From Spisula solida (taxonomy: Eukaryota > Mollusca > Bivalvia > Venerida > Mactridae), in the NCBI GenBank assembly GCA_947247005.1, contig OX365950.1, positions 11,978,720-12,042,719 of the forward strand: a DNA stretch of 64,000 nucleotides, read 5' to 3'. The notes under the pieces are model-generated. The model made no database searches. It worked only from the letters and a program-made list of their open reading frames with translations, and was not told the origin of the DNA. The position numbers and the translations under genes were made by a program. Positions within the stretch are counted from its first letter, which is position 1. Each line of letters begins with the position of its first letter. This document shows, piece after piece, positions 36,101-48,073 of the stretch.

Positions 36101-38190
36101 TACCGTGCCCAAACAGTCGTGAAACCACAGTAGCTCATTTTGTATCGGTACGTTGACGTACCACTACGGGTTAGAAGTGTGTTGGGTGGTTGTAACTGTG
36201 TGTAGCACCATGAGGAGTCGGTGCATAGTTAATTCCGTGTGCACGTATTTTAAAATTACTGAAATTATTGTTGTAGCTCAAGTCACATACACACATCGAT
36301 CTTATACATGGGTCACACATCACCGGACGATGGACGATGTCCCTGTATCCAATATGTACCCGATGTATTGGCTTCGAACGGACACTGGCCGATGAGTAGC
36401 AATGCATGTTTCAAAAGAAACTTAAATTATACCCCGGTCACAAAGAATGATCGTTCGCGTATAACTACTGTTCGTCTTATTTTATAAAACATACTGTATT
36501 GAGGAGTTCAATACCAATTAAAGATGTAACATTGCTTGGGAGGAAAGGGTTTGCCCATAAAGAAGAGATCTAAACGAGCGTGAACTAATATATCATGATA
36601 ATTTAAGTGAATCAATCGGCTTGCATTAACTATACGCGTTACGGCTGATGATTAATAAATGAAATCAATTTCATACCCGAGGGCTGATTATTGTAAAGAT
36701 ACACTAATAAAAACTACATTACCTTCATTCACCCTAGTGGGGCTTTTTTGTAAAACCATGATATGTGTTTAATGGTACATTAGTAAATAAGCGCTGTGAG
36801 CTAGACACTCATCATAGCGGAAATCTATGTGACGAAACTATGAAAAAAGTATTGTTGTATTGTAACAAACTGGTACATTATCAAAACATACGATGTATCT
36901 GAAAGTACCGAAATGGAAGATAGGACACATAATGAACACAATGAACCGTGTATTATAGGTCCTTGCACGAGCAGGTCCGTAGCAACACTGAGGCATAACT
37001 AGGTGCTTGACTCGGTTAAAATTTGAGAAATTAACCAAAATAAGTGTATTTTTAAGGTTTCAAATGAACAGACCCTGGAAAATATGCCTCTGTGCTTTTT
37101 TCTAGATACGGTCCAGAATCGAGTAGTTCGATTTCAGATTAACGTAAAACTTTGAAAACTTGGAGTCAGGGATATAACGAATTTCTGCTTTAATACAGCA
37201 ATATTCCGTCTACCCCTTCAATAACACAAACCTTGAGTCATTCAATACAACGAATTTCGCTATTTCAAATGAGCAAAGACTGCTTATAATGAAACAGTGC
37301 ACATTGAAAATTGAAATTACTGACAAATATGTAATGCAAAATAAATAAAGTCGTCATTATTATTATAACCAGAAATAATAATAATAATAAACACGAAAAA
37401 TAACAAAGACTTTAATTAACCGTAAAAATAACTACCATAAGCTCCTTAAAGGAATAAATGAACCGATTGTTTACTGTATGTGTAAATATATGCATGAAAA
37501 CACGAGTCAATGCCAGACTGTCCATAGTATATGATACATTGGAAACATTGACACATCACATGCATTATTACTTTCGTTTTTTAACTTGTTTAGATTACAT
37601 TGACTAAATGTTGTCGTATTTCATGTCAAACTATTATAGACATTCAAAAACTTTCAATAAGTAACACGCTTCAATAACTGAAAACGCATTTAATGTATTC
37701 ACAAACTTGCGTTAGCATAAAATATGACATTTTCATTTAACTCTTGCACAAACGGAAAAGTCTAAATAATCGGGATAAACAAGTTTTCATACAATAATTA
37801 TGCCAATCATATCAATTCCTACACCATTGCGTTTAGAATGCCATATTTTAATTTATAGTTTTTAAACGATAGAAAGTTATAATTTATTAATAATTAACGG
37901 TAACCTAAGATTTGTCAAGTATTTGACTGTAATTAAATTACCGTTTTAGTGTGGGTAAGTGACTTCACGTACTAACTTTCTCCGTACCAAGGTCACTAGT
38001 ACATTTGTATACCATATTATCTCACTCTGTTAATCAGTTAAAACTAATTTTCAATTACACTGTCTGCTAGCCAAACTAGTTCATGATACAATCAGTATTT
38101 TTAACATACACTGTCCGTCGATTTTTATTAAAAAAATAGCATTGACCGAAATGTTAAAAACATGTCATCAATAGGGCTGACCCCAAGTTC
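36101..38190. other. Non-coding stretch with repeat relics
   Basis: It contains the second copy of the 30043-30185 dispersed repeat (36966-37105), an (AAT)n run near 37374-37390 and ataacgaattt relics at 37172-37270. No gene recognised. Confidence 0.45.
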
Positions 38191-38193
38191 TAG

Positions 38194-39000
38194 CAAGGCA
38201 CATGTTCTTATAACGGCCAATACTCTCCGTTGTTCTTATCCATGCACTTGCATAATTTTGGCATATACAGTGTGGACATACCACTTGGTGTATTATACAA
38301 CGACCTAAGAAAAATATATATTAATAAGAAATTTTGGACACACCCAAATATTCCAAAATTCATCAGTCTTATGTCGTCAGAACAACCCACAGTCTGTAGA
38401 AAATTATCTATCTTTATTTTTAAAGCCTTAGACAAACGAGACTTTATAAATAATTACCATTCTTCTTCAAATTATATTCTTTACTTGTTATTATCATATG
38501 AAATATTCAACTCAAATATACACTCAATGTTAATTATGAAATGTCTTTATATACCAAATACCTGATTCTCTGAAGATTTTCAGTGAACATTTGTACATGT
38601 ACATAGCTATGTGTAGTGTGTGTGTCTGCGTGCGTGTGTGGTTGTTGATGTGCGTGTATGTGTGTATGTGGGAGCGGGTATGCGTGCGTATGGGTGTGCG
38701 TATGTGTGTATGTGCGAGCGTGTGTTCGTGCGTGTGTGTGTGCCTATATGTGCGTGTGTACGTGTGTGTGCTTGCATGTGTGCCTGTGTGTACGCATGCG
38801 TGTGAATGATATATGTCTGTATTTGTGTGAGTTAGAATGTAAACTGGAGCGTGTACATGAGTGAGTGTAATTTTGTTGTATATATTACATGATGAAGATG
38901 TATTTTATTAATATCATTGCTGTAACGGAACATATATTATAATATTGTTGTTATATGCATGTAAACTGATGGGCAAAATGCCTAATGTTTCAAAATAAAC
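38194..39000 (+). mobile_element. Probable 3' end of a non-LTR retrotransposon (LINE)
   Basis: An open frame from 38194 (after a TAG at 38191-38193) to the stop at 38563-38565 encodes VLYNDLRKIYINKKF, then PNIPKFISLMSS and KLSIFIFKALDKRDF. I read this as the C-terminal tail that follows reverse transcriptase in Jockey/CR1-like LINE ORF2 proteins: a xYNxxR motif, then KFxxLMSS, then a KxxxFIxKAFxxR-like helix. The usual HxxLxC just upstream of YNxxR is not intact and no RT catalytic core is present, so it is a 5'-truncated fragment. The rest would be 3' UTR, with a GT-rich stretch and ctgatgggcaaaatgcc running into tttcaaaataaac near 38999. The family comparison is from memory. Confidence 0.5.
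38595..38865. repeat. GT-rich imperfect microsatellite
   Basis: tgtgtgtctgcgtgcgtgtg-like sequence continues for about 250 bases with T-to-C and G-to-A interruptions. It opens all three plus-strand frames into Cys/Val-rich translations, which are repeat artefacts. It lies in the presumed LINE 3' UTR. Confidence 0.9.
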
Positions 39001-39047
39001 TATATATTACGTACTTTCTGGCGCCAAGAACGCAAGTAAACTATAAG

Positions 39048-39480
39048 CGGATTTAGCTCAGTGGTAACACACTGAACTGTCAATCCAGAGGTCGTGGGTT
39101 CAATCCCTTGAATAGGAACTTGACAATTCGTAATACACGTATTTATAATATTTCCCGCTATATCTGACCGTGTGGTCTGCAAAGAATCTGGATAAAGGTG
39201 ACAGGAAGCTGTTTATCGGTGCTATACACCGGGCACATTAAAGAACCAGGTTGTCTATTCGAAATAAGAGCTAGGCGCACTTCTGCAGCGCCGGACATGC
39301 CAGTATCTAATGTTTCTCTCTCTCCCTTCGGGTGCTTTCTCTCAGGCTGTCCCTCTGGTCAGATCATGCTGAATCTGCACTGGCAGAGGATGCACCTGCG
39401 CCCTTGTGGCTGAAACACATGATGTTAAGTGCCTTTGAACGTGTGTTCCAATGAAAAGGGCGCTATATAAATCTAGTATA
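39048..39480 (+). mobile_element. tRNA-derived SINE, about 430 bp
   Basis: The head gcggatttagctcagtggta carries a Pol III A box, and gtgggttcaatccc at 39095-39108 a B box. The anticodon loop reads ctgtcaa, an Asp-like GTC anticodon. The acceptor ends do not pair and the T stem has mismatches, so this is not a working tRNA gene. The body includes caccgggcacattaaagaac and a more GC-rich stretch at 39260-39415. It ends aaagggcgctatataaatc, the tail type shared by many animal SINEs and partner LINEs. It starts about 50 bases after the LINE tail. I found no convincing target duplication. Confidence 0.8.
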
Positions 39481-41808
39481 TTTTGTTTCTTTTATTTTAA
39501 AATTCTGTCAACAAAAAGTTAGATTTTACGTGGCAAACAATACGTGTATGTCATATACCAAGTGGTATGTTCACACTGATATCGAACATTCCTTCATATC
39601 ATATTACTACATTATCTGCAAGACTTCAAATTGTAATAGTTTCCCCATAAAACACAGCATAAATCAAAATATGGAAGAGTGTATGAGTTCGCTGAAACGA
39701 TAAAACACTTCAATTTTTTAATTGGATGAACATATTTAATTATTGGTAAGATGTACATGTTGGGGTTGCATTTCCTTTTTCACATGATTCGTGTGATCTG
39801 CTATAATTACTTCGATACCTCATAACGTATCTCATGACCATTCCTCGGTAATTGGCCCTTTGGGCAGAGAAACCCCGAATAATCACGCACTTAGTCCAAA
39901 CAGCAAATAACTTCAACTTCTTCGAAGAAACTTCGCTATCTATGAAAGCATTAAATAATGAAAGTGAATCTTTCTGACCCAGTTAAATGTAGGATGGCAT
40001 ACTTTATCCAAGGTTTCGTTATGATTGCTTAACCACCCGCTTTACCACAGGCATACCAATAAAAATGCATAGAAGATATGTTTGTAAAAGGAAATGCATA
40101 CGCATTTCTGACAGGGGATGCAAAATTGGTATCCCACTTTTATTGAACACCCAGTACACCAGAGAAGAAATTACTAATGTGACGGCGAGGGGCTGCCCAA
40201 ACTACCTTTGATCACCCCATGAGTAAGTAAACAGTCAAAGCAAATGTTTCCCGACCTAATGCACCGGTGCACTCCAATTATTCGTGTATATACTTCTGGA
40301 AAAAATCCATTCAATGAAATTTGCTGAGTGGAAATAATGTTTAAGAGAGTTTTTGGTCCAATAATTAATAATAATTGCCAACACAAGACCATCATAAACA
40401 TGCGATTATTTATAACAAATTGCATGCATTGAAATTCAGTAGCGAGTGCGTGGTGCATATCTATAATTTGTTTTCGGATCATATTTGCCAAATGTAATCA
40501 TTAAAATACTTGATCGAATGAAGGGGAAAAAACGTTTTATTGATTGCAGTATAAAAGCGGTCTTTCATGAACTTTGTATTTAATATACTAGTATGAAAGT
40601 GGTCGATTTCAATTTGTATAAATGGGTTCATGGAATAATATGTTGTATTGAAAGTAGAAATGATATTTTAATTCACATATCTGCTTAAATATCGGTAGTA
40701 TGAAAACTGATAGTGGTAATATTGTCGGAACAATCTTAAATGGGGGTTTATCGCGTTTAGTTTTTAACATATCATATTTAACATGTTATGCACATGACCC
40801 TAAAGCATTTGAAGTTGTTGTGCAGAAATAGTTTATGTGGATTTCGCTTCGGATCTAAAATAATGCAAAACATAAGTGTATAAAACCACTGATGAGATTG
40901 TCAAGTAAACAGTGCATTATTCTGGATAGAAGATAGAATAGTTATATATTTTAAGTAAGATGTTAATGCTGTTTATAGTGATTAATGTTTTATTAACAGC
41001 TTTATCTTCACGTGTTAGCTAAATTTTATTAATTTTTATGGGATGTTTTCATTGAACATGCACCTGCTAAGAATGTAACCATAATAAAACAAAAAATAGA
41101 AGTTACAAATAACAGAAGCTAAAGAAATGCTAAACGTTACTTACAATAAGTGAGATCACATCAGAAGAACCGACTTTCTGGATTTACAATGTCTAGATTT
41201 TAAGGCAGTAAAACGTGAGTACAAGAGTCAGTTATAATAAAATTTCACGAATTTAATGAACAACCCACGTATGAGTTCGGTTTTACTTAGAATTGTATGG
41301 TAAAGACACATTCTTGCCGGTGCTTATAAGCTGGACCCACTTGAAGTATCTTCTCCTGAATATATATACACAAATTCGATGAATTGGTAATAAATGAAGT
41401 ATTTTTTATTATTATTACTTTTAAAACTCGTTTAATAATAACGTTACATTATTAATAAATATGTGTTCCACAAAAATATGCAAGTTTGAAATATGTACGT
41501 GGCTAGTCTGAAGATTCTTCTTTAAGATACACTTGAAAAATTATTTTCGTCTGTGTAATTAGTCGATATTATTAAAACTTCTTTTTAAATTATTTCTGTA
41601 TTCCCTAGTCTGTAAATATCATAGGAATCAAATATCGCCAGAATCTCTATTATAAATTTGAACGCACTCGCTATTTTTGGTTCCATTACTCTTTTTCTTT
41701 TTCGGATCTTTAGAATAAAATTCAATGTCTGATTATTAATTGTATTGCCCTACTTGTTATGTTGACCCAGAATGTCATAAGAACCCATGACCCATGTTCT
41801 CTGGTAAT
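39481..41808. other. Non-coding stretch, nothing recognised
   Basis: A 105-codon minus-strand open frame at 40174-40491 has no recognisable motif. No arrays or terminal repeats were seen. Confidence 0.4.
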
Positions 41809-42009
41809 ATTGTAAAAACATTATTTTTCGAGGGAGCTGAATTTTCGTTGATTTCGTTGTTTAACTCGTTCTCGAAATCTAATGACCAAATACATAACAT
41901 GGTTTCACCCTTTCATGTTATGTAATCCACGAATTTACGGCCCTACGAAAATGGATTTTAACAAAATCAACGAAAATTAATACCCACGAAAACATGTGAT
42001 TTTACAATT
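41809..42009. mobile_element. ~200-bp MITE, TACTGTAAA family, copy 1
   Basis: It starts tattgtaaaaacattatttt and ends tgattttacaat. The inside carries aatccacgaatttacgg and cgaaaattaatacccacg, typical of this family's two other copies nearby (42189-42416 and 44756-45297). Ends are short inverted repeats and it is non-coding. Confidence 0.6.
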
Positions 42010-42188
42010 CTATTCCTACCCTCACATTAATTCAACAGTTGATTCCTTTCCATGTACTTCATCAGATTTCATAATTTGTTCTCAAATTAAGCTATTCATA
42101 TTAACGAAACGAGTAATTAATCTATATGACTTCCATAAAGGCATAATTAATGTAGTGCATATGATACGTCGAAAAGAATAACATAGGA

Positions 42189-42416
42189 TACTGTAAAACA
42201 AATATTTTCCGCGGCAGTTATTTTTTGGGTAAAATTTCGTGGTTGAACTCTACCACGAAATTACATCACCACGATTAATCAGCCTCACAAATATCGAACA
42301 AGGATTTTTCAATTATGTTTTGCAATCCACGAATTCATGTCCCCATGAATTTACATTTTTATACCGTTGAAAAAACACGAAATTATATGCCAACCAAAAT
42401 AAAATATTAAGCAGTA
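42189..42416. mobile_element. ~230-bp MITE, TACTGTAAA family, copy 2
   Basis: It starts tactgtaaaacaaatatttt and ends aaatattaagcagta. The inside has aatttcgtggttgaac, ccacgaattcatgtcccc and cacgaaattatatgcc, parallel to copy 1. It lies 180 bases from copy 1 in the same orientation. Confidence 0.6.
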
Positions 42417-44755
42417 TACGTAGAAGTGTGCTGAATCATGTGAAGGCATTAGGTTCGGATTGCTTGTGTGTATGGTAGTTCTAATATGGAAATCAGGTCT
42501 ACATACCTAGGGCTAAAAGCGAAACTGGTTTAAATGTATATCAATCCAGAAAAAGCTGGGGCAGTTTGCATTCAATCGAAACATCATAATTATATAACCA
42601 TAAAATTCACAGTGTATTAATGATGCAAAACTTACATCTCGACAATAGATTACTAGGACACTTGATTTATGATTAAATTTTCAACGTTTTCCCTTTAAAC
42701 TAAAAAAAAAATCCGCGTATTCCGGTTCTTGAACCTGAAAACGTGTTATTTCAATTGTATAAATATTAATGAAGACATCAAATTGCTGACAGAAGTTTAA
42801 ACACTACCAAATGATGCACCTGCTGATGTGTTGTATCGTTCTGTTTTACGTATACACACAGTGCAACCCGTTGCGTGGAAGGCAGCTGTGTTGGTAGAAG
42901 GCAACATAACACAGGATTTACGCGACTTTCGTAGGGTAGGCATTTGCTAGTTTTGATACGTGTTTCGTTTATTGTGAGCGAGATCACTAAGTACTGGGTA
43001 TCGTTGGAGCGAAGATTAAACAACTTAGTCATACAATTTTCATAAGCCATGTGCCACACTTAGCGAGAAAACAGGTATGTGGTGTTTGCAAAACGTTCGA
43101 TATTTTCTCATTTGACTTACTTGGTGGTTTTAACAATTATCAGTCATTGTTAATAAACTTTATTTGTTCTACAATAGATATACCGATCCGTTTTGTGAAA
43201 TGTACATTATTGCTGAAGATACAGAGTTTTGAAATAAAGAAGGTACAATAATATTGCTGACGAAATAGGCAGCTTTGACTTTCGAATGTTGACGACGAAA
43301 ACAAATTTATGAGAAAGTGTCGAACGATGTGCAAACACCACATAATTTTCTGATGTTTTTTTTTCGATTTATTCGGCATAATATTATCGTCGCCTGTCGT
43401 CGCAAAGGTCGTATCTCAAATTTCAATGTGTTGAGAAAAAAGGCAAACAACTGTATATTTTTTTTATTTCTTTATGTTTTTTACCCAAAATTCGGTATAC
43501 GGTTTCTAAAATTAATTTCTCATATAGCCAAATGATCACTGTTTACATGTATTTAATAAACTAAATAGGGGGGATACTAATCTAGGAATGAATTTAAATT
43601 TGCCTTAAGCAGCTGTATTTGATTTTAATTTTTGACTTATTGCATAATTGAGTCAATAACATCATTTTGACTAGGAATAACCATCAGACAGTTCAGTGAT
43701 TATAGGTCTCACAAACTGTATAAATACTGACCGGTAGTAATACTCCGTCATGCAATATTAGCATAACCTTGATTCCATCAAACAATACGTTCGAAACTCT
43801 GCGACTTGATTAATACGACGTTTGCGAATTGTAAAAAAACTGCACCAATGGAATATACGACGTAATATAATATGACGTCATTCTTTTATTTGATTAGCTA
43901 CAAGCACAGGAGTCTTCGCAAACGACGTATAAATCATTATATTACCTAATTAGCTAATAAAAGTGTTTGTGTCAAAATAAAGAAACGTCCTTTGCGAAGA
44001 CAAGCGACGTTATGTAATACATGTAGTTAATAAGTTAATGAAGTTAATAATTCTTTGTTTCCTCGCAACGGGTTGTATGGTGTGCTGTACACAATAAAAA
44101 ATCCTTTGGTTCTGGTATATAAACTTTTAATGCTAGGGCATGAAATGAAACACTGTTTGACCTAAATTCACTGTCCAAATAATGTGCATGTACAACCATA
44201 CGTCCAATTATGTTTGGTGTATCTGCCTTTTCGCACGCACGTTTGATAAAAAAAATGCAACTGTATTTGTTCCCAAAGAAAATGATATGTATTCAGCAAT
44301 GGAAGGCATGACACGCCGCATTCTTTGTGTATCTCAACCTTTTTAACCTTCATACAAAGAAGAGTAAATATCATGATATGGATGATCACTGATCAGTTAT
44401 AATTACATTTCTACCACCTCAGACTGATGAACAATATAGTGTACCCCCATGACGGCAACATACGTAATCCCGATTACCGTCAAAATAGAAATTTTCGCGA
44501 GAGCTAAAACAACGACAGTAACACGCAGAAAGTAGTTCTTCCTGAAGTTTTAAATTTGTGAACAATAAACCTCGCGTACTAACGTTACTTCAGACTAACA
44601 AATTCGTGCAATTGTGACGTCACGAAATTATATTATTTTACAGTCCACAGTATTGTAGCAATCAACGGTAAATCATACGTTGACAATACAATGTATATTC
44701 AACATACCAAATGCAACTGACGTGCTTTTTTTTATAAATATTACTTGAAAGAAAG
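42417..44755. other. Non-coding stretch; one short inverted pair
   Basis: gtcttcgcaaacgacgt at about 43912 and its near-complement acgtcctttgcgaagac at about 43985-44001 form an imperfect stem around a ~70-base loop, probably a small MITE relic. A palindromic tgacgtca lies near 43875. The 93-codon minus frame at 42778-43059 has no motif. No gene recognised. Confidence 0.4.
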
Positions 44756-45297
44756 TACTGTAAAATATTTTAGTTTCGCGGGCAATAAATTCGTGGATCA
44801 CAATACATGGACGAGGAAATCAATGCATATTTATGAGTTCGATATATCGTGGAGATAAAATTGAGAGGTAGTGGTCACGACAATAGAGAGGTTGCGAAAG
44901 TCAACGTGTAACGTGTACGTGTACGTGAATACTACTTTTGAGTATTTCGTCATCCAGGTATGTGTAGTTTCTACAAGTAACCGACGTGTGACAGACGAAC
45001 ATATAGTGTGTACTATGTCACATAGGTATGCGTATGCACAGGAAACCCGAGATTACATCGCCGGTTGTTTCATTGATTTTATATAAACACTAGTTATCGA
45101 TTCACGAAGAAATCATGCTACACCTGTCATGTGATGTTACACGCGCACGTTGTGTATCGCAACCCAATTTTAATTGCAACGCGTACGAATACATGTACGG
45201 GTAGCTACACGTACACGTAGTCGTACACGTTCGCAGCGCAACCTCTCTAAAAATTAACGAAAAATTAACGTCCCCGAAAAATAGTGAGTTTACAGTA
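44756..45297. mobile_element. TACTGTAAA-family MITE, copy 3, split by another MITE
   Basis: The left part, 44756-44885, begins tactgtaaaatattttag and carries tttcgcgggcaataaattcg. The right part, 45248-45297, carries aacgtccccgaaaaatag and ends gtttacagta. Removing the inserted 44886-45247 element and one TA leaves about 178 bp, close to the 201 and 228 bp of the other copies. This is a direct case of nested insertion. Confidence 0.75.
44886..45247. mobile_element. 362-bp MITE with GAGAGGTTGCG ends, TA target duplication
   Basis: It starts gagaggttgcgaaagtcaac and ends with the complement of gagaggttgcgctgcgaac. Inside both ends are runs of cgtgtacgtgtacg. TA flanks both sides (44884-44885 and 45248-45249), as for Tc1/mariner-type insertions. 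It interrupts the TACTGTAAA-family MITE and is therefore younger. No transposase. A one-ended relative lies at 36048. Confidence 0.8.
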
Positions 45298-47189
45298 TTT
45301 AATGGTTTATCGTATAACAATACCTTCTTCCACTGTTTGTGTATGTCACAAAGTTGCCATATCCTCCTACTAACCAACCTATTCAAAACAAGATCTTATT
45401 CTTGCAGTTATATTTACTTTTCTTGTTCCATTCATTTTATGTCAAATGCAATTTTCTTATTCAAACACAATTGAATGCGAATATAAAACGATGCGCCTAC
45501 TTTTTGTTGAGTGTCTTGAGTGCACATATTGTTTGTACGTAATATAATGCCAATGAGACTGAAATAAAGAAGAAATGTATAAAGCCTCTGACGATAGCCA
45601 GCGTCATTCCGAACTGGAAGACGAACACGTAGTCATGTAAATGAGACAATGCATACACGGACACGTTTATCAAACATTTACTTACTAGTGTAAGCTTTTC
45701 GTAAAACTGGTGGTGAAGTGTAATGTTGAGAGAAACAATACTTTAAATAAAAGTGAGTTGCATTGTCTTATTTCTTCTCTTATCGTACATTAACCATTGA
45801 CACCAAGATCACCTTCTATAATACTGTTGCAATTGGTTTTCTTACTGAGTTGGTCATTAAGGTTTTGTTGTTTAATAGGATTTCAGCTTTTAATTCGTTC
45901 ACATTAGTAATTAAGTATGTGTACGCTGTCTATCGTTGGTCGTTCGTAGGGATGGAATGGATGCCTAGGTGAGTATTTGTGTCCGGTGCGATTAGTTTTG
46001 TTGGATCAGAGTTCGTTAGAAATCACATCGTTACGGTATTCGTCAGACTAGTTTAATGAATTCGTTATGTGTGACGGGGCCTTCATTGGTTTGTTTCGGT
46101 TATTGAGCGTTATTTAGCCAGGTGGTCTGTAAGTGAGGTTGTGTCGAATAGTACTTAGCAGTTTAAGTTTGTAACATAACTATGCAAAGCCGTGCATGCG
46201 AACGTGCGTTTTTTCGTGCAATTGAACGTTTAAAGGAGTTTATAAAACAACTTCGTATACAAACTAATTTAGAAAAGCGTTAGTGAATTATGAAAGACAT
46301 GGCAAAACAAAAGTTTAAATGGATATCACTTCAGGCTTCATCAATCTTCGTATACCTGCGTCTTTATTACCAATTTGTTTTATTTGTTAGATATTTTGTA
46401 ATGCATTTTTGTAACAAAAAACTAAACAGCTAAAACAAATGGCGTGTGAAAATTGATCTATCTAATTTCACTTAACAACAAAAAATGTCAGAAATAATGT
46501 AACACGAGTTTTCGCATCTTAAATGACAGGTTACAAGGCTACAGATATACATTTCTCAGTATGATACATAATTTATCATCTATTGTTGACGTAAAACTGT
46601 CAGTCTAGCCATATTTGTAAAGTGGCACCTGTTTTAAGCAAGTCGGCCAAAGAAGAGTTTACCTTACTTTATCAAACATCGATATTTTATCAATTACTTT
46701 GTTTTGTTAAAACATTAACTGCAATGACTATTAATCAGAAGTTACAACTGAAAATGGTGTACCACTTTAATTGGTTCGCGTATAAACAGTAACATTAGTA
46801 TTATTTTGATTTATTAATTTTAAAACGTCCAATTCCGATTTTTGCTAGTTAAATAGTTTTTCTCACCTTTTCTGTCCTGGCTACACTTTACCGTTCAGAG
46901 TCAATTAGCTGTACCCTTAAGCTATATAGTAATTATGAAGCACAAGTGGACCAGACTGTTTTCCTACTCTTTCATTTACTCAATAAACGCTGCTAGACTG
47001 CCAACTTCACGCACACTTCAAGGGTTGCTCTTTTATTTATAGTCGAACAGTTTGTATTCTGATGATAATACTATGCGAGTAGATGTGCTGCCTTGTGAAT
47101 GTACATGGAATCCTAACTCTGTGATAACTTTATCAATAAATGCTACAAAGTGCACGGTCATCCTTTTTGACATCTGGGGATGGGTCAAT
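45298..47189. other. Non-coding stretch downstream of the candidate repeat-protein exon
   Basis: No gene recognised. On the minus strand, AATAAA at 47032-47037 lies about 190 bases past the stop of the candidate exon at 47224 and could be its polyadenylation signal; this is not confirmable here. Confidence 0.4.
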
Positions 47190-47960
47190 CGACTTTTTGT
47201 GGCAGGGGCTGGGTCGTTCTGTTTTATTTTGTGGCTGCAGCTAGGTCATTCAGCATTTTTGTATTTGGGGCTGGGTCTTTCGGCTTTTTAGCAGCTGGGG
47301 CTTGGGCTTTCTGCTTTTTGGCGACTGGGACTGGGGCTTTCGGCTTTTTGGCGACTGGGGCTTTCGGCTTTTTGGCGACTGGGGCTGGGGCTTTCGGCTT
47401 TTTGGCGACTGGGGCCTGGGCTTTCGACTTTTTGGCGACTGGGGCTTTCGACTTTTTGGCGACTGGGGCTTTCGGTTTTTTGGCGACCGGGACTGGGGCT
47501 TTCGGCTTTTTGGCGACCGGGACTGGGGCTTTCGGCATTTTGGCGACGGGACTGGGGCTTTCGGCATTTTGGCGACCGGGATTGGGCTTTCGGCATTTTG
47601 GCGCCCGGGACTGGGGCTTTCGGCATTTTGGCGCCCGGGACTGGGGCTTTCGGCATTTTGGTGACCGGGACTGGGGCTTTCGGCTTTTTGGCGACCGGGG
47701 CTGGGGCTTTCGGCTTTTTGGCGCCCGGGACTGGGGCTTTCGGCATTTTGGCGCCCGGGACTGGGGCTTTCGGCATTTTGGTGACCGGGACTGGGGCTTT
47801 CGGCTTTTTGGCGACCGGGACTGGGGCTTTCGTCTTTTTGGCGACCGGGGCTGGGGCTTTCGGCTTTTTGGCGACTGGGACTGGGGCTTTCGTCTTTTTA
47901 GCAGCTGGGGCTTGGGCTTTCGGCGTTTTGGTGACTGGGGCTTTCGGTGGTTGTGTTCGT
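47190..47960. repeat. 30/24-bp tandem array, 23 units
   Basis: The unit is ggggctttcggctttttggc plus gaccgggact or similar. Measured at the ctttc position, units are 30 bp except four of 24 bp and two adjacent ones of 29 bp (47529-47558 and 47558-47587). So 21 of 23 lengths are multiples of three. The array fades out at both ends into related unique sequence. It coincides with the candidate coding frame described separately. Confidence 0.95.
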
Positions 47961-48073
47961 TCGTGTGTTGAGCCTTGTGTCGTGTGATTGTGGTATGTGT
48001 TGTTTATATTTTCTGTGCTTGGTTGTTTAAGTTGAGTGCTGCCTAATCTGTCCGATGTTGTATTATCCTCTTG
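47224..48073 (-). CDS. Candidate exon: Lys/Pro/Ala-rich repeat protein, frameshifted
   Basis: On the minus strand a frame opens at 48073 (after a TGA at 48076-48074). It reads a unique stretch, QEDNTTSDRLGSTQLKQPS through THERTQPPKAP, then decapeptides and octapeptides such as PKAPVPVAKK and PKAPVAKK. It would end with APNTKMLNDLAAATK and a stop at 47224-47226. Two adjacent units (47529-47587) each lack one base, so the N-terminal half and the C-terminal part are in different frames. They are sequencing errors or real disabling changes. There is no start codon before the repeat, so it would need upstream exons; a strong acceptor (ctgtctttag, minus strand, ending at 48105) is cut off by the TGA. 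Composition recalls histone H1 or protamine-like tails or PEVK-type linkers; no family is assigned. The plus strand is also open through the array (Gly/Ala/Phe-rich, 263 codons). The coding call is inference. Confidence 0.35.

Noticed and set aside
38591..38864. Three overlapping Cys/Val-rich open frames
   Set aside because: Produced by a GT-rich microsatellite; equally open in all plus-strand frames.
39048..39120. tRNA-Asp gene
   Set aside because: The anticodon loop is tRNA-like, but the acceptor ends do not pair and the anticodon and T stems have mismatches. The downstream body and gcgctatataaatc tail mark it as a SINE.
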